NCBI RefSeq assembly: GCF_019219025.1
Contig: NZ_JAHUWN010000015.1
Span: forward strand, 62,001 to 126,000
DNA length: 64,000 nucleotides
DNA from: Bacillus sp. sid0103
GTDB lineage: Bacteria > Bacillota > Bacilli > Bacillales_B > DSM-18226
Direction of reading: 5' to 3'
Under the pieces are notes generated by a model. It worked only from the letters and a program-made list of their open reading frames with translations. It searched no databases and was not told the DNA's origin. The translations under genes were made by a program, and so were the position numbers. Shown one piece after another: positions 63,345 through 64,000 of the stretch; the first letter of the stretch is position 1, and each line of letters starts with the position of its first letter.

Positions 63345-64000
<656 letters not shown>

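Overview
The window looks like a chromosomal segment of an endospore-forming Bacillaceae species, probably Bacillus or Neobacillus-like. It is AT-rich with strong AGGAGG-type ribosome binding sites. It carries sporulation-linked families (a Spo0E-like phosphatase, YteA, YjcZ, a SleB/YkvT-like hydrolase) and keeps B. subtilis yug-region gene order (yugI, a YugJ/YugK-type alcohol dehydrogenase, pgi, yugN, yugO). I see no rRNA, tRNA, CRISPR array, prophage or intact insertion sequence. Both ends cut genes: a PH-domain protein at the left and a putrescine-type aminotransferase at the right.

Layout. 1-10 kb: small conserved genes, yugI, an inserted rocD-glutamate dehydrogenase pair separated by a MITE-like element, an alcohol dehydrogenase, pgi, a ten-copy 52-bp tandem repeat, yugN, the potassium channel yugO and a Spo0E-like gene. 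10-20 kb: an MFS/HTH operon, a surface-glycosylation cluster (DUF6044/YkoS-like, GT2/YkoT-like, GtrA), a LysE exporter, an APC permease with a small upstream gene, yteA, several tiny genes and a CDF transporter. 20-25 kb: corA behind a structured leader containing a short ORF with a DPDP motif, a secreted subtilisin preceded by a CodY-like box, an NprR-like RRNPP regulator and its tiny exported propeptide. 25-29 kb: a NERD-domain gene bracketed by two five-copy 21-bp repeat arrays, a DHA2 drug exporter, a glyoxalase-like protein and a compact flavoprotein. 29-38 kb: 5-oxoprolinase pxpBAC followed by a complete oligopeptide ABC transporter and one unknown gene. 38-48 kb: a marR-MFS operon with a clear operator and the metI-metC-yitJ-metH operon behind a SAM-I riboswitch. 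48-55 kb: yetF-like, lactonase, aldo/keto reductase, bdbD-bdbC, yjcZ, a 2-hydroxyacid dehydrogenase, a Dps-like protein and a LysM cell wall hydrolase.

55-64 kb is a coherent sigma-54 (SigL) catabolic regulon. An amino acid/polyamine permease, a RocG-type glutamate dehydrogenase and an aldehyde dehydrogenase-aminotransferase pair each follow a -24/-12 promoter. Each promoter has the same 18-bp candidate activator site upstream. A PAS-AAA+-HTH activator is encoded in the middle. The gene content fits uptake of putrescine or a related amine, transamination, oxidation and glutamate recycling. Candidate cre sites suggest CcpA control.

The most interesting candidates are the corA leader (a possible MgtL-like Mg2+ sensor in a Gram-positive), the NprR-like quorum-sensing cassette next to a subtilisin, the shared sigma-54 activator site, and three unusual repeat systems: the 52-bp tandem array, the paired 21-bp arrays and the MITE-like element. 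These are readings by eye; no search or folding program was run.
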